64,000 nt of DNA, from positions 760,522 to 824,521 of the forward strand of contig JAFEDS010000016.1 in assembly GCA_018241505.1 (NCBI GenBank). Direction: 5' to 3'. Positions 9,355 through 18,667 of this stretch are shown here, piece after piece. The notes under the pieces are model-generated. The model saw only the letters and a program-made list of their open reading frames with translations. It was not told where the DNA came from and searched no databases. The position numbers were made by a program, and so were the translations under genes. The DNA is from Pseudomonadota bacterium (GTDB lineage Bacteria > Pseudomonadota > Gammaproteobacteria > Steroidobacterales > Steroidobacteraceae). The stretch's first letter is position 1, and every line of letters starts with the position of its first letter.

Positions 9355-10811
9355 GGGCCTGCATATCGGGCGGTCTGCTCGCGCCCGTGCTGGCCGCCCT
9401 GACGACGGTGCTGGGCGCCGTGGCGGGTTGCACCCTCGGTCCCAACTATCATCCAGCCCCTCCAACACCGGGAGCGGCCGGTCCGCTGGTGTCGGTTTCA
9501 CCGTCGGCAGAGACTTCCGCCGAACCCCCTGATGACTGGTGGCGCCTCTATCACGATCCAACACTCGACCGGTTGTTGGATGAAGCCTTCAAAGCCAACA
9601 CAGACCTGAAGGCTGCGGAGGCCAACCTGCAAGCCGCGAGCGCGGCGCTCGACATTGCGCGCGACGCCTTTCTCCCCCAGACGAAGGCCGAAATCGGCTC
9701 AACCCGCGGTCGCGACGGGCTGACGGACGAGATTCTCGAACTGACTGGCCGGCGGCCCCAGACCATCTGGATTCATGAGGCCGCCCTCAGCCTCGGATAC
9801 GAGCTCGACTACCTTGGTCGGGTTCGCAGGTCGGTGGAATCTGCCCGTGCGGACGCGGAAGCCGTTGCCGCCGTTCATGACAGCGTAAAGATCACCGTGG
9901 CTGCGGAGACTGCGCGGTCGTACGCGCAGATCTGCGCTTTTGGGGAGCAGATTGAGGTTGCGAAGCGGTCGCTCGATATCGTCAGCCGTGAGGCAGATAT
10001 CACCGTTCATCGGAACGAGGCCGGCGCCGGCTCGCAGTTCGATGTGGTGCGTGCTCAGCAGCTTGTTGCGCAAGTGAGGGCGAGCATTCCGCCGTTGGAA
10101 GGCCAGCGCCGTGCGGCGGTCTTCCAGCTAGCGGCCTTGCTCGGGCGGGCCCCTTCGATGGCACCCACTGAGGTCAATCCGTGCGTCCTCCCGCCTCACC
10201 TTTCAGATCTTGTGCCTGTGGGTGACGGGACCGGCCTGCTCAAGCGGCGCCCGGACGTCCGCCAAGCTGATCGGAGAATGGCCTCCGCGACGGCCCGCAT
10301 CGGCATAGCCACCGCGGACCTGTATCCGAGGATCACCCTGAAAGCCCTGTACGGCACTGTCACGGCGGACATCAATGAGTTCACGGCGCCCGATTCGGTC
10401 ATCTGGGGTATCGGACCCAGCGTCAGTTGGACGTTTCCGAACATGGCGGGTCCCCGTGCCCGGGTCCGCGCTGCAAAAGCCAGCGCCGCCGCGGCGTTGG
10501 CGAACTTCGACTCGGTCGTCCTTAAGGCCCTGAAAGAGACCGAACAATCGCTATCGACCTACGGCTCGGAGCTGGAGCGCCGGCAAGCCTTGTCCGATGC
10601 GCAACAAAAGGCTCACCAGGCCTTCGATATGGCCCACAACCAGTTTCTTGCCGGCTCCCTCAGCAATCTGGACCTGCTGACCACGGAGCAAGCACTCGTC
10701 GCCGCCGACGCCGCGGTCGCTATCTCGGATACGGCGCTGATTCAGGATCAGATCGCTGTGTTCAAGGCACTGGGTGGCGGATGGCGCGGGGTTGAGGTGG
10801 GCCGCCGCTAA
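9351..10811 (+). CDS. NodT-family outer-membrane efflux lipoprotein
   Basis: TolC-type outer-membrane channel completing the EmrA-EmrB-like pump. The 486-residue protein starts with a lipoprotein signal peptide; the lipobox cysteine is about residue 27 (VAGCTLGPNYHPAP). The mature N-terminus has the hallmark GPNY-x-P of NodT/OprM proteins. Two OEP repeats follow, with DDWWRLYHDPTLDRLLDEAF as the first helix and LLKRRPDVRQADRRMASATA as the typical central motif. The ATG at 9351 is chosen because it overlaps the upstream stop and directly precedes the signal peptide. The substrate of the pump is not evident. Confidence 0.93.
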   Translation: MRACISGGLLAPVLAALTTVLGAVAGCTLGPNYHPAPPTPGAAGPLVSVSPSAETSAEPPDDWWRLYHDPTLDRLLDEAFKANTDLKAAEANLQAASAALDIARDAFLPQTKAEIGSTRGRDGLTDEILELTGRRPQTIWIHEAALSLGYELDYLGRVRRSVESARADAEAVAAVHDSVKITVAAETARSYAQICAFGEQIEVAKRSLDIVSREADITVHRNEAGAGSQFDVVRAQQLVAQVRASIPPLEGQRRAAVFQLAALLGRAPSMAPTEVNPCVLPPHLSDLVPVGDGTGLLKRRPDVRQADRRMASATARIGIATADLYPRITLKALYGTVTADINEFTAPDSVIWGIGPSVSWTFPNMAGPRARVRAAKASAAAALANFDSVVLKALKETEQSLSTYGSELERRQALSDAQQKAHQAFDMAHNQFLAGSLSNLDLLTTEQALVAADAAVAISDTALIQDQIAVFKALGGGWRGVEVGRR

Positions 10812-10877
10812 AGATTTCTGCCATTTTGGCCGCTAAAGCGTCAAAATCCTGGGTCAAGCTGGAGCAATTGGTAGCGA

Positions 10878-12236
10878 ATGCGGGTTCTCGTAGTAGGTCG
10901 AAATGCTGAAGTACTGGCCAAAGCCGCCGGTACGTTCGCGAGCGACCTGCAGTTATGCACCGCCGCGAGCAAAGCCGATTGCTTAGTCCTCCTCGCGAAT
11001 TCCGACTTCGATCTCATCATCGCCTGCGAGACACTGGCGGACGGGCCGGGGCTCGAGGTACTGAGCCACGTCGTCGTCAACTCGCCCAACACCCTTCGAA
11101 TCTTCGCCGCCCGCCCCGCCACACTCGAGCTGCTCAAGGGTGAATTGGGGTTCTTCGGCCTATTTCGCACGCTCCCATACCCGATCAACTTCCGGAAGCT
11201 TTGGGCAGCTATCGCCTTGGCTCAGGGGGCTTGTGATGGGCAGGCGCCAGGGGCGCTGCCCGCAGCAGGTGCGGTGCCCGCACCGGGGCCCTTGTCCGCA
11301 GCGCTGGCGTCCGCGTTGCAGGCGTCCTCCGCGCAGGGATCCGCGCCACTGGCAGAGCGGCACCCGGCGCCGCCTACTTCGCCGCCTCCGCCCATTCGGC
11401 ATGTTGTTTTAGAGGACACGTGGGAGCTCGAGGTGCTCTCCGCATCTCAACAGCAGGAACCCGCACCCCAACAGCACCGACCCACGCAGCAACAGCAATG
11501 GCCGGTGCCGCAACAGCAGCCGCCTACGCCGCTTCACGAGGCAACGCCCGGCATGCGCGCCGCCGCGCGATACGCCGCCGCACACGATGTACGCGACGCA
11601 GCAACACCCCCGGCGCGCATTCCCGAAAGCGAGGCCTTCAAACGCGCACGTGCTCGGCGCAACGCGGCCAATCGCGACGCCGCAGATCGCAACACAGCCA
11701 ACTCCAACGCCGACAAACGCATCACCGACAAGCGCGATGCAGCCAACCGCAGCGTCAGCAAACGCGAACCGGTCATCAGCAACCAGTCATTAGCTGAGAT
11801 CGCCAGACGCTTTACAACCCAACGCCCATTCGCTCAATTGGGCCGCTTACCGACAGGAATCCAGCGGGCCGCACTGTTCGTAGGCTCTGGTGTTTTCGCC
11901 GTGATCACTTTGGCAGTACTGACTTTCTTCATGGCCCACACCGACAAAGCCGCGAAGCCTGCGAAGCTGCCGATCATCGCGTCGCTCAATCAACCGCTGC
12001 CGCACAAGGCCTTCCCGTGGCAGCCCGAAACACAGCAACCAACACAGCAGGCAGCGCCAACGGAAAGTGAGGCACCGCCCGCCCCGACAGGGGACCTCGA
12101 AGCACAGGACCCCGCTGCCTCGGACACCCCCGCCGACCGCGACCCGGCCCCTCCCGATCCAGCGCCGATGTCGCCGCAACCACCGCCACAAGCCCAAGCC
12201 TTGGAATCGCAGCAGGCTCAGCCAGTCGACAACTAG
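10878..12236 (+). CDS. Degenerate receiver-domain protein with disordered linker and one TM helix
   Basis: A 452-residue protein. Residues 1-120 look like a CheY-type receiver fold (MRVLVVGRNAEVL start, DFDLIIACETLADGPGLEVL in the beta3 region), but the phospho-acceptor position is Cys in place of Asp, and the beta5 Lys-Pro is Tyr-Pro. Phosphotransfer is therefore unlikely. Residues 120-300 are Pro/Gln/Ala-rich, then come Asn/Asp/Arg repeats of the type NRDAADRN/DKRDAANRS. One hydrophobic helix (about 330-352, ALFVGSGVFAVITLAVLTFF) precedes a Pro/Gln-rich tail. It lies 66 bp after the efflux operon and may be separate from it. I do not recognise the full architecture. Confidence 0.7.
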   Translation: MRVLVVGRNAEVLAKAAGTFASDLQLCTAASKADCLVLLANSDFDLIIACETLADGPGLEVLSHVVVNSPNTLRIFAARPATLELLKGELGFFGLFRTLPYPINFRKLWAAIALAQGACDGQAPGALPAAGAVPAPGPLSAALASALQASSAQGSAPLAERHPAPPTSPPPPIRHVVLEDTWELEVLSASQQQEPAPQQHRPTQQQQWPVPQQQPPTPLHEATPGMRAAARYAAAHDVRDAATPPARIPESEAFKRARARRNAANRDAADRNTANSNADKRITDKRDAANRSVSKREPVISNQSLAEIARRFTTQRPFAQLGRLPTGIQRAALFVGSGVFAVITLAVLTFFMAHTDKAAKPAKLPIIASLNQPLPHKAFPWQPETQQPTQQAAPTESEAPPAPTGDLEAQDPAASDTPADRDPAPPDPAPMSPQPPPQAQALESQQAQPVDN

Positions 12237-12321
12237 CGCGCAAGCGCCGGCCGGCCCAATATGCCACGGCGCATCTGGGCTCCCCCCGACCATTCCCTCC
12301 TAGGGATAGGACCGCGTCCAT

Positions 12322-12591
12322 TTAGACGGCATGCCAATAGGCATCGCGAATACTCAACGCCTGGTTCAGCTTCGCGGTGATCAGCGAGATACGTTCCTCT
12401 GGCATCCCTGAGACATCCACTTGGATATAGAGGATGTCCCCAATGCCCATTTCCGCTACCACGCGGCGGGGCACCACATTCAGATTCTGGAATCGCTCGA
12501 GGACGCGCGACAGCGCCCCAAGGTCGGCCTCAGCCGTGACCCTCAGGCGGTAAAGCGCTGATGTTTCAGGGGATAATTCTGTGACAGTCAT
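12322..12591 (-). CDS. Small ACT-domain protein
   Basis: An 89-residue protein consisting of one ACT-type ligand-binding fold: LYRLRVTAEADLGALSRVLE, then FQNLNVVPRRVVAE and an amphipathic helix near the end (ERISLITAKLNQALSIRDAY). It resembles the regulatory domain of acetolactate synthase small subunits (IlvM-size), but no ilv gene is next to it, so the partner is unknown. The ATG at 12591 gives MTVTELSP; the open frame upstream of it is not ACT-like. It is flanked by the convergent receiver-like gene and the creatininase-family gene on the same strand. Confidence 0.7.
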   Translation of the reverse strand: MTVTELSPETSALYRLRVTAEADLGALSRVLERFQNLNVVPRRVVAEMGIGDILYIQVDVSGMPEERISLITAKLNQALSIRDAYWHAV

Positions 12592-12747
12592 GAACCTGCA
12601 ACCTCGTACTGGAACTGGGAACACCGCACGCAACGTCGACCCGGCTTTCAGCGAAAGCCGGGTAGGTAATGCATGCAATGGTCCGTACGAGGCGGTTCAT
12701 GGCTGGCTCAATATACCTGAATCAGGCGGATGCTGCCCCGCCCCCCT

Positions 12748-13617
12748 TCAGCCCTTGGGCGGTATGAATGTCCGGATCTGCTTGACCGCGTAATCAACCT
12801 TGATATCAAAGGCTTCTTTCCCCAGCTTGGCGCTCGAGCGGCGGCCATCGCCAATAATCCCGTTTTTCACAGCCCCCGGCGCCGCGGCGTCCGGCTTTCC
12901 ATCCGGCCCCACAGGAATGCCGACCGCTTCGGAGAGCTTGTCCTTACGCACGTAGGTTCCGTCCTTATCCAGATACATCATGAGTGCTGTATCCGGAATG
13001 CCGCCGTGCAGGCTCTTCGGATAACCCCGTTCCTCGAGAGTCTTGTTGAACGCATCGTTGGCCGGGGTATAGACCTGATCGCAGTAGAAGACGTGAATTC
13101 CCTTCGGGCCGTACTCTCCATCCATTTTTTTCGCCACCCGGGCATACACATTCTGCTCGCCGGGGCCCTGGCCACCGCCGTGATCGCCCATGATCACCAC
13201 GTTCTTGAATCCGGTCGTGACCGACTGTTCAACGAATCGCTCCAACACCGCTTCCAACAGCTCGTTGGTGAGGCCGATGGTGCCGGGAAACTCCGCGCTC
13301 GCGTTGTTCGGGGTCAATGGCAACACGGGCATGGCGATGGCATTGCCCAGGCGAATGGCAATGGCTTTGACAGTTCCCCGTGCCATCAGGTTGTGACCCC
13401 CGTTGGCATTCTGAGGCCCACGCTCTTCAACGCCACCCGTGTAGATCAGCGCCGTCGTCTTGCCGGCGGCCAGCGCGTCCCTGACTTCCGGCCAGGTCAT
13501 CAGCTCAAACTCGACGAGATCGGAGTGAGAACCTGCCGCCATTGACGGCGCGGCAGTCAGCGCCGCCATTGCGAAGACCGCGGACGCGAGGCCCGCCACC
13601 AGAACTTTGCGCACCAC
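12748..13617 (-). CDS. Secreted creatininase-family amidohydrolase
   Basis: Creatininase/MftE-fold hydrolase of about 289 residues with a signal peptide (VVRKVLVAGLASAVFAMAAL, cleavage near SMAAG), so the product is probably periplasmic. The metal-site motif is altered: the canonical EQHGP...TD reads VEERGPQNANGGHN, so the second ligand His is Arg and the Asp is His. The later IMGDHGGGQGPGE keeps the HGG. Creatininase-like proteins with EQNGP...KHN form a known divergent branch, and this one goes further. The GTG at 13617 is chosen because AAGGTGGA lies 6 bp ahead of it and it begins the signal peptide. Substrate unknown. Confidence 0.8.
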   Translation of the reverse strand: MVRKVLVAGLASAVFAMAALTAAPSMAAGSHSDLVEFELMTWPEVRDALAAGKTTALIYTGGVEERGPQNANGGHNLMARGTVKAIAIRLGNAIAMPVLPLTPNNASAEFPGTIGLTNELLEAVLERFVEQSVTTGFKNVVIMGDHGGGQGPGEQNVYARVAKKMDGEYGPKGIHVFYCDQVYTPANDAFNKTLEERGYPKSLHGGIPDTALMMYLDKDGTYVRKDKLSEAVGIPVGPDGKPDAAAPGAVKNGIIGDGRRSSAKLGKEAFDIKVDYAVKQIRTFIPPKG

Positions 13618-13712
13618 TGTCAATCCACCTTTGCCCCCGGATGTTGGCGGCAAATATGACACACCGCGCGTTCCCCGGGTATGGCGTTGGTCTCGGGAAC
13701 TGAGAAGAACTG

Positions 13713-14870
13713 TCAGGCGGGTAGCCGCTCGAGCTGGAAGCGTTCAAACGCACCCAACGCCGACTCGATCCTCTTTTTGTGAGCCCGGGCTGATCCCCGG
13801 CCCACCCAGGTCCATTTCTGGATGAGCAGTTTGCGCCGCTCGCGATCCGTCTTCAGATCGATCGCAGCCACAATCTCATCGCCACACAACACCGGGCAGG
13901 CGAAATAACCAAACACGCGCTTCGCCTTGGGCACGTAGGCCTCGAAGCGGTGCTCATAGTCCAATATCAACAATGAGCGCTTGCGTTGATTGACCAACGG
14001 ATCAAACGGCGACAGGATGTGAACGAGATCGGGGCTGTCTTCCAAGCGCTGTTCGAGCATCTCGGGCTGTGCCCAGTGCTGCCACTTCCCCGCCCCCGCC
14101 AGCGCGACCGGAATCAGCTCCTTGCGACGTACTCGCCGCTCGATGACTCGTTTGATTGCAGGTTTGCCGGACGGATTCAGGTAACAGATGGATTCGAGAC
14201 TGACGATACCTTGAGCGCGCAATGCACGATCCACGAGGTACTCGGCCACTTCGCCGGCACTCGCGGCCGCCGGCAAGCGCTGCCAACCGAAGTGCCGCGC
14301 TGTCAGCTCGTAGGTTTTCAACATGCCGGCGCGCTGGCTGACAGTCACCAGCCCTTTGAAGAAGGCCAATTGCAGCGCGCGCTTGGAAGGTTTGCGGCTC
14401 GCCCAGGCGTGATCCTTCTCCACCAGCACGTCATCCTCGATATCACGAATGGTGAGCGCACCGCCCTTGCGGATCCGGGTCATCACGCGGCGAACTTCGT
14501 TGTCCTTGACGTTGGTGAACCAGACCGCGCGGCGCGACCAGTAGGTGCGCATATCGCGGACATAGAAACGGAAATCTTCTATGGGCAGAAAGCTGAGCGC
14601 ATGCGTCCAGTATTCAAACAGGGTCTTGTCGGCTGATTGCGCCTGGTGCAGGTGCTCGCGGCGATAATCGGGAATCCGCGTAAAGAGAATATGGTGGTGG
14701 CAGCGTTCGATGACATGGATGGTATCGATCTGTACATAGCCGAGCTGCCGGACGGCCGCGGGAATCGCGCCGGGACCGCTGCCAAAAGGCGCCACCGTAT
14801 CGAGCTTCTGAGCGCGCAGCCAGATGCGCCTGGCCTGGGACTGGGAGACTGCGACTGGATCCTCTGACAT
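13713..14870 (-). CDS. YcaQ/AlkX-type winged-helix DNA glycosylase family protein
   Basis: About 385 residues matching the HTH_42 (DUF1006) family, whose studied members (YcaQ, AlkZ) excise alkylated bases and unhook interstrand crosslinks. The diagnostic segment LGYVQIDTIHVIERCHHHIL is near residues 43-62. It carries the Q-I-D form of the catalytic Q-x-Q/D motif, as in E. coli YcaQ. Other family features are SRR...RAGMLKTYEL, LSPFDPLVNQRKR and the C-terminal DLKTDRERRKLLIQ. The ATG at 14870 gives MSEDPVAV; an in-frame ATG six codons upstream (14888) is possible. No biosynthetic cluster is adjacent, so general alkylation repair is most likely. Confidence 0.85.
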   Translation of the reverse strand: MSEDPVAVSQSQARRIWLRAQKLDTVAPFGSGPGAIPAAVRQLGYVQIDTIHVIERCHHHILFTRIPDYRREHLHQAQSADKTLFEYWTHALSFLPIEDFRFYVRDMRTYWSRRAVWFTNVKDNEVRRVMTRIRKGGALTIRDIEDDVLVEKDHAWASRKPSKRALQLAFFKGLVTVSQRAGMLKTYELTARHFGWQRLPAAASAGEVAEYLVDRALRAQGIVSLESICYLNPSGKPAIKRVIERRVRRKELIPVALAGAGKWQHWAQPEMLEQRLEDSPDLVHILSPFDPLVNQRKRSLLILDYEHRFEAYVPKAKRVFGYFACPVLCGDEIVAAIDLKTDRERRKLLIQKWTWVGRGSARAHKKRIESALGAFERFQLERLPA

Positions 14871-15048
14871 ACGCTCACGTGTCCGCATTCAAATGCACGC
14901 CGGCAATCCAACATTGTACAGCCGTGATCAATTCGCGGAAGCTGCACCACACAATAGCTGCCGAATGAGCAGCGCGACCATCCGCGAGTTTTGCAATAAC
15001 AACCGTTTTTATAGTAACTTGAAAATAGCGCGACCGCCCGTCTTTACC

Positions 15049-15720
15049 ATGGCCCACGCTCTCGTCAACCGGAAAGATCTAAAACCAGGCGACGTACTGT
15101 ACGGATTTGATTCCTCCACGCGCTCACACGGAGGAGCGTTGGCTAGCGGCTATTCGCATGCGGGCATTTTCATCGGGAGAAATCGCATATTGGAAGCGAC
15201 CCCTCCCACGGTCCGGAAAATCGACTTCCAAGGATTCGCGGCAGGCTTCAGCCACATTGCCGTATTTCGTTGCATTGAACCCTGGCCGCCAGAGCGAATT
15301 GACGCGCTGAAATCCTTTGCACGAAAAGCCATCGGCAAGCCTTTCAATGAGATCGGGCTGCGAAGATGCGAACTGCGTAGAGAGACAACCCCGGCAACAG
15401 CGATGGAACGATATCTCGCCTACCGGGATGGTAGATACGTCGTACGCAGCGAAAGAGGTGTCTACTTTTGTTCGGAGCTCGTCGCAGCCGCCTTCGTTTC
15501 TTCGGGAATGATCAGCCTCGGCGCAGCCACTCAATTATTGCCCGAGGCATTCGCCCCAATTGACCTTACCAGGGACAAAGTGTTTGGGTTTTTTCTCGGC
15601 TTCGCAGTTCCTTATCGCGGTTACAAAATCCCAAAGGACGACGTATTCATTGATTCAGTTTTACCGCGGCGCAGAGGCAAGAGTTCGGTGCGCGCTGACA
15701 GGATCGAAGGCCGGGGCTAA
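15049..15720 (+). CDS. YiiX/YebB-like permuted NlpC/P60 (papain-like) hydrolase
   Basis: A 223-residue protein with the layout of permuted NlpC/P60 enzymes. The His box comes first (LKPGDVLYGFD, then GYSHAGIFIGRNRILEATPP, His about 40 residues in), and the nucleophile Cys comes late (GVYFCSELVAAAFVSSG, about residue 144). Relatives act as cysteine peptidases or amidases on peptide or lipid substrates; the substrate here is unknown. No signal peptide is evident. The ATG at 15049 is preferred; an in-frame ATG at 14965 would add 28 residues from a locally AT-rich stretch that looks more like a promoter. It is divergent from the glycosylase gene. Confidence 0.7.
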   Translation: MAHALVNRKDLKPGDVLYGFDSSTRSHGGALASGYSHAGIFIGRNRILEATPPTVRKIDFQGFAAGFSHIAVFRCIEPWPPERIDALKSFARKAIGKPFNEIGLRRCELRRETTPATAMERYLAYRDGRYVVRSERGVYFCSELVAAAFVSSGMISLGAATQLLPEAFAPIDLTRDKVFGFFLGFAVPYRGYKIPKDDVFIDSVLPRRRGKSSVRADRIEGRG

Positions 15721-15848
15721 GTTCAAACGTGGCCTGAGTGCCGATTTGGAAACTGCGAAGTTACTGCCGAGTCGTGAAGCACCAACAGACCGCTCGAGTT
15801 CGCAGTCGGAACCTCAGGTCACGGTTACGGCCCGCGCTCACGAGCCCT

Positions 15849-16634
15849 TCAGTTCAACCGAATAGACCCATCCGTAGTCGCGAGCGTCAGCTCCTGTCCA
15901 CCGCCATTCAATGCTCCGTTGACCTCGGATTTACTCACATCACCCTGAACAGTCACGGGCAGGCCGAGTTTGATGCTTCCATCGACGGTGGTGGCATGAA
16001 TGTTGGCCTGGAAGTCCCGGGGAAGTGATACCTCGAGACTGCCATCGACCGAACGGATGCTCCAGGGGGAGCTCATCTTCGAGCCGTCGGCGATCTTGGC
16101 AACCACGCTTCCGTCAGTGGTCTGGAGATTCAGCGCATCGAATCGACCTTGCGCGCGCAGCGATCCATCGGTGCTCGACGCATCGCATCTACCATCGAAG
16201 TGCGCAATCGTCACGGCGCCATCCGTGCTGTGCAACTGAACGTCCCCTGTCAGGGAATCGACCGTGATCGAACCGTCGACGGATTCAACCCTCAGATTGC
16301 CTTCCCGCGGCATGCGAACTTCGGTGACGAGCCTCTTGTCATTGAAACCAAGGGCAATACCGGGTTTGTGCAGCACGGTGAGCTCCACGCGGTCACCGTC
16401 CTGGTGGGATTCTATTTTCAATCCGCCGCCGAGATTGAGAGCGACCGATGAACCGGCGCGTTTCACATTGAACTCAACATTTTGCGTGTCCGAGGCAATC
16501 ACGTGGACGCTGCTGTCATCGACATGAACGTGCACCTGCGGCCGTCCGGTCACGACGTATGACTTTGAATATTCCTCAGCACTTGCGTTCGAAACCGCAC
16601 CCAGCGCCACGAGCACGGCAGCCATGAGTCGCAT
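15849..16634 (-). CDS. Exported DUF4097-type beta-helix protein
   Basis: A 261-residue protein with a signal peptide (MRLMAAVLVALGAVSNASAEE). The rest is made of short beta-strand turns in which a [VT]DGS[IVL] unit recurs roughly every 18-25 residues: SVDGSITV, STDGAVTI, STDGSLRA, TTDGSVVA, SVDGSLEV, TVDGSIKL, TTDGSIRL. This is the DUF4097 / putative adhesin pattern, predicted to fold as a right-handed beta-helix. Its biochemical role is not known. The start at 16634 is the ATG eight bases after GGAAGG; an ATG two codons upstream lies too close to that site. It stands alone, with no anti-sigma or PspC partner next to it. Confidence 0.78.
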   Translation of the reverse strand: MRLMAAVLVALGAVSNASAEEYSKSYVVTGRPQVHVHVDDSSVHVIASDTQNVEFNVKRAGSSVALNLGGGLKIESHQDGDRVELTVLHKPGIALGFNDKRLVTEVRMPREGNLRVESVDGSITVDSLTGDVQLHSTDGAVTIAHFDGRCDASSTDGSLRAQGRFDALNLQTTDGSVVAKIADGSKMSSPWSIRSVDGSLEVSLPRDFQANIHATTVDGSIKLGLPVTVQGDVSKSEVNGALNGGGQELTLATTDGSIRLN

Positions 16635-16873
16635 CACCATTACCTTCCCGTCACGTTGTGTCAGGGCTCCCAGTTGAGCTGAGAAATCTACAGCCTTCAA
16701 CCCGCTTTCGCCCAGTGGATTTGGTGGTGCGACATTGCGTTCACTCGGCACCTTGATGCTATAGAAGTAAGCCCCCATGGTGCGCGAATCGCGGCAGCCT
16801 CTCCATCACCGACGGGAGGCGCCGCTACATTCCCGGCTCACAGATCATCCGCCGTTCGACTCTATCTTCACAG

Positions 16874-18637
16874 TCAGCCTGATTTGCTCGAATGCAGTCG
16901 GTACTTAGCTCCGGGCGACCTCTCGCTACTAGTGGTGAGTTCGATCTCACGGTCCTTCAACATCCGCCTGAGCCAGCGGCTGACAATCGACTGCCCCAGA
17001 CCCAATTCGGCCTGCAAAGCGGCGCGTGACATTTCGCCACGCCCTGCGAGTAATTGCCGTATCTCAGGACGCCGATCTGCTCTCTCACCTCGCTCCGATC
17101 GCTCACCGGGCTTTGTGTCAGCCTGCCCTACGAGACTCGCGAGAACGTACTCTGTGTATCGACCTCCACCGACGACCTCGGCGAGTCCACGGTTTACGAG
17201 GTCGGCGAGTTCTCGCGTGGCTACGCGACTGTCCGCATCGCTGATCTGTCGATAGCGTACGTTGCTCATAGCCTCCCCCGCTTTCATGAGCACCAACGCA
17301 TTACGTTGATCACGCGAAAGTCCGCGAGCCGTATCCCCCAATCCAGCAAGCCAATTCAGAGTCTGGGGGTCGACAAGGGAGTGCCGTGGAAACGTCACAC
17401 AGAAGGTGCTGACTCCGTCTTCAAATCGGGGCGGACTCATGTCGGCCGCACGCAATGCCTGGATCATCACAGGGATACCCGTCCCGCGGTGCTCAACGAT
17501 GGCTTCACCGGTTCGGGGCGTCACGGCATCTTCTAACAGTTGCATCAAGGTTGCGTTGCGTGCACTGGTAACCCCAGCTGACCCTAATGTATCGACTGAG
17601 ACAGGCCCGAAAAGTCCGCCAGGGTTGGTGATGATCAATCGATCGAGGAAAAGTTGGACCTGTACTGCGGTACCACGCGACTGCGGCGAAAGGTCCCGGT
17701 GTGCGAGCGCGTTGACAACAGCTTCGCTCAACGCTGCCACAGGAATTTCTAAAGCGCCACGGCGGGTAGGGCCTGTGGCGATGCGTGGTTGACGCAAGTT
17801 CCGCGCGATCACAACCAACGTCTCGGCAAGCATGCGGCCGATCGAGCCATCGATGCGCGCATCGTCAAGCATCCGCTCAGCATGCGGCCCTGGCTCACCG
17901 ATCTCGCGGCCAGGATACGCAGTTACGAGTACCGAGAACTGCGGGAAGAAAGATTGCGGCTCCCGACCGAAGACAAGCAACCCCGCGACCGATGGCACGA
18001 AGCGGTTACTATCATCAGGGTGAGGCACCAGAACTTTGAGCGACCGGAGGATTCGCTGGTCCGCGGCCGCACGAAACCGAGGACGGCGCTCTCTCACGTG
18101 TTTCAGAAATGCTGTTAGAGAAGCTTGGTCGAGGTCCTTAGGTCCCGCGTTCGGGACGGCCCCTTGATCGTCGACAGGCTGTCCGCGTGAGGAGAGCATT
18201 AGCTGCACCTCGTAGCTATTCAGCTTGCGATCACCATCGGCAACTCGCACAAATGCGCCGTTGGAGTGGCCTGCAGGCCGGTAGTAGCATGGTTTCTGGC
18301 TTGGAAGCATCTCGGGAACTTCGGCAACGACAAGTGCTCGGCCGTCGATCTCCTTGATGTCGATGACAGGTGTGAGGCGCGGCTCCATCTCAGCGGTCAT
18401 GCTCGCCAGGTCTTGAAGAGTCTTGCGAGGATTCTCGACACCGACCACCTCGAAATTGTGTCCTTCATCGAGCCCGAGAATGATTACTCCGCCACCGGAT
18501 GTGTTCGCAAAAGCCGAGAGAGTCTCCCACAGACGCGTGGGTAGTCCTCCCCATGCCAGCTTCGCCTCCACGTGCCTGAAGTCGGTGCGCATCCGCCGCA
18601 GTAGGGCTATATGCTCTTGAAGTTCCTCGTCCGTCAC
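16874..18637 (-). CDS. AlbA_2 / HATPase_c_4 DNA-binding regulator
   Basis: About 587 residues. The N-terminal Schlafen/AlbA_2 domain (15-130) shows E-AK, WETLSAFANTSGGGVIILGL and an FVRVADGDRKLNSYE end. The middle holds a GHKL-type ATP-binding block (about 290-400: ALSEAVVNALAHRDLS, then DRLIITNPGGLFGPV). The C-terminus has winged-helix segments, including a final Gln-Ser-Ile-Val-Ser-Arg-Trp recognition helix. Proteins of this plan are annotated as putative transcriptional regulators (COG2865) and are common in accessory DNA. The GTG at 18637 is chosen because GAGG lies 8 bp upstream; a GTG three codons earlier overlaps that site. The 12-bp repeats upstream suggest autoregulation. Confidence 0.8.
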   Translation of the reverse strand: MTDEELQEHIALLRRMRTDFRHVEAKLAWGGLPTRLWETLSAFANTSGGGVIILGLDEGHNFEVVGVENPRKTLQDLASMTAEMEPRLTPVIDIKEIDGRALVVAEVPEMLPSQKPCYYRPAGHSNGAFVRVADGDRKLNSYEVQLMLSSRGQPVDDQGAVPNAGPKDLDQASLTAFLKHVRERRPRFRAAADQRILRSLKVLVPHPDDSNRFVPSVAGLLVFGREPQSFFPQFSVLVTAYPGREIGEPGPHAERMLDDARIDGSIGRMLAETLVVIARNLRQPRIATGPTRRGALEIPVAALSEAVVNALAHRDLSPQSRGTAVQVQLFLDRLIITNPGGLFGPVSVDTLGSAGVTSARNATLMQLLEDAVTPRTGEAIVEHRGTGIPVMIQALRAADMSPPRFEDGVSTFCVTFPRHSLVDPQTLNWLAGLGDTARGLSRDQRNALVLMKAGEAMSNVRYRQISDADSRVATRELADLVNRGLAEVVGGGRYTEYVLASLVGQADTKPGERSERGERADRRPEIRQLLAGRGEMSRAALQAELGLGQSIVSRWLRRMLKDREIELTTSSERSPGAKYRLHSSKSG

Positions 18638-18667
18638 GAGAAGCACCTCGAACCAGACCCTGGTGGC

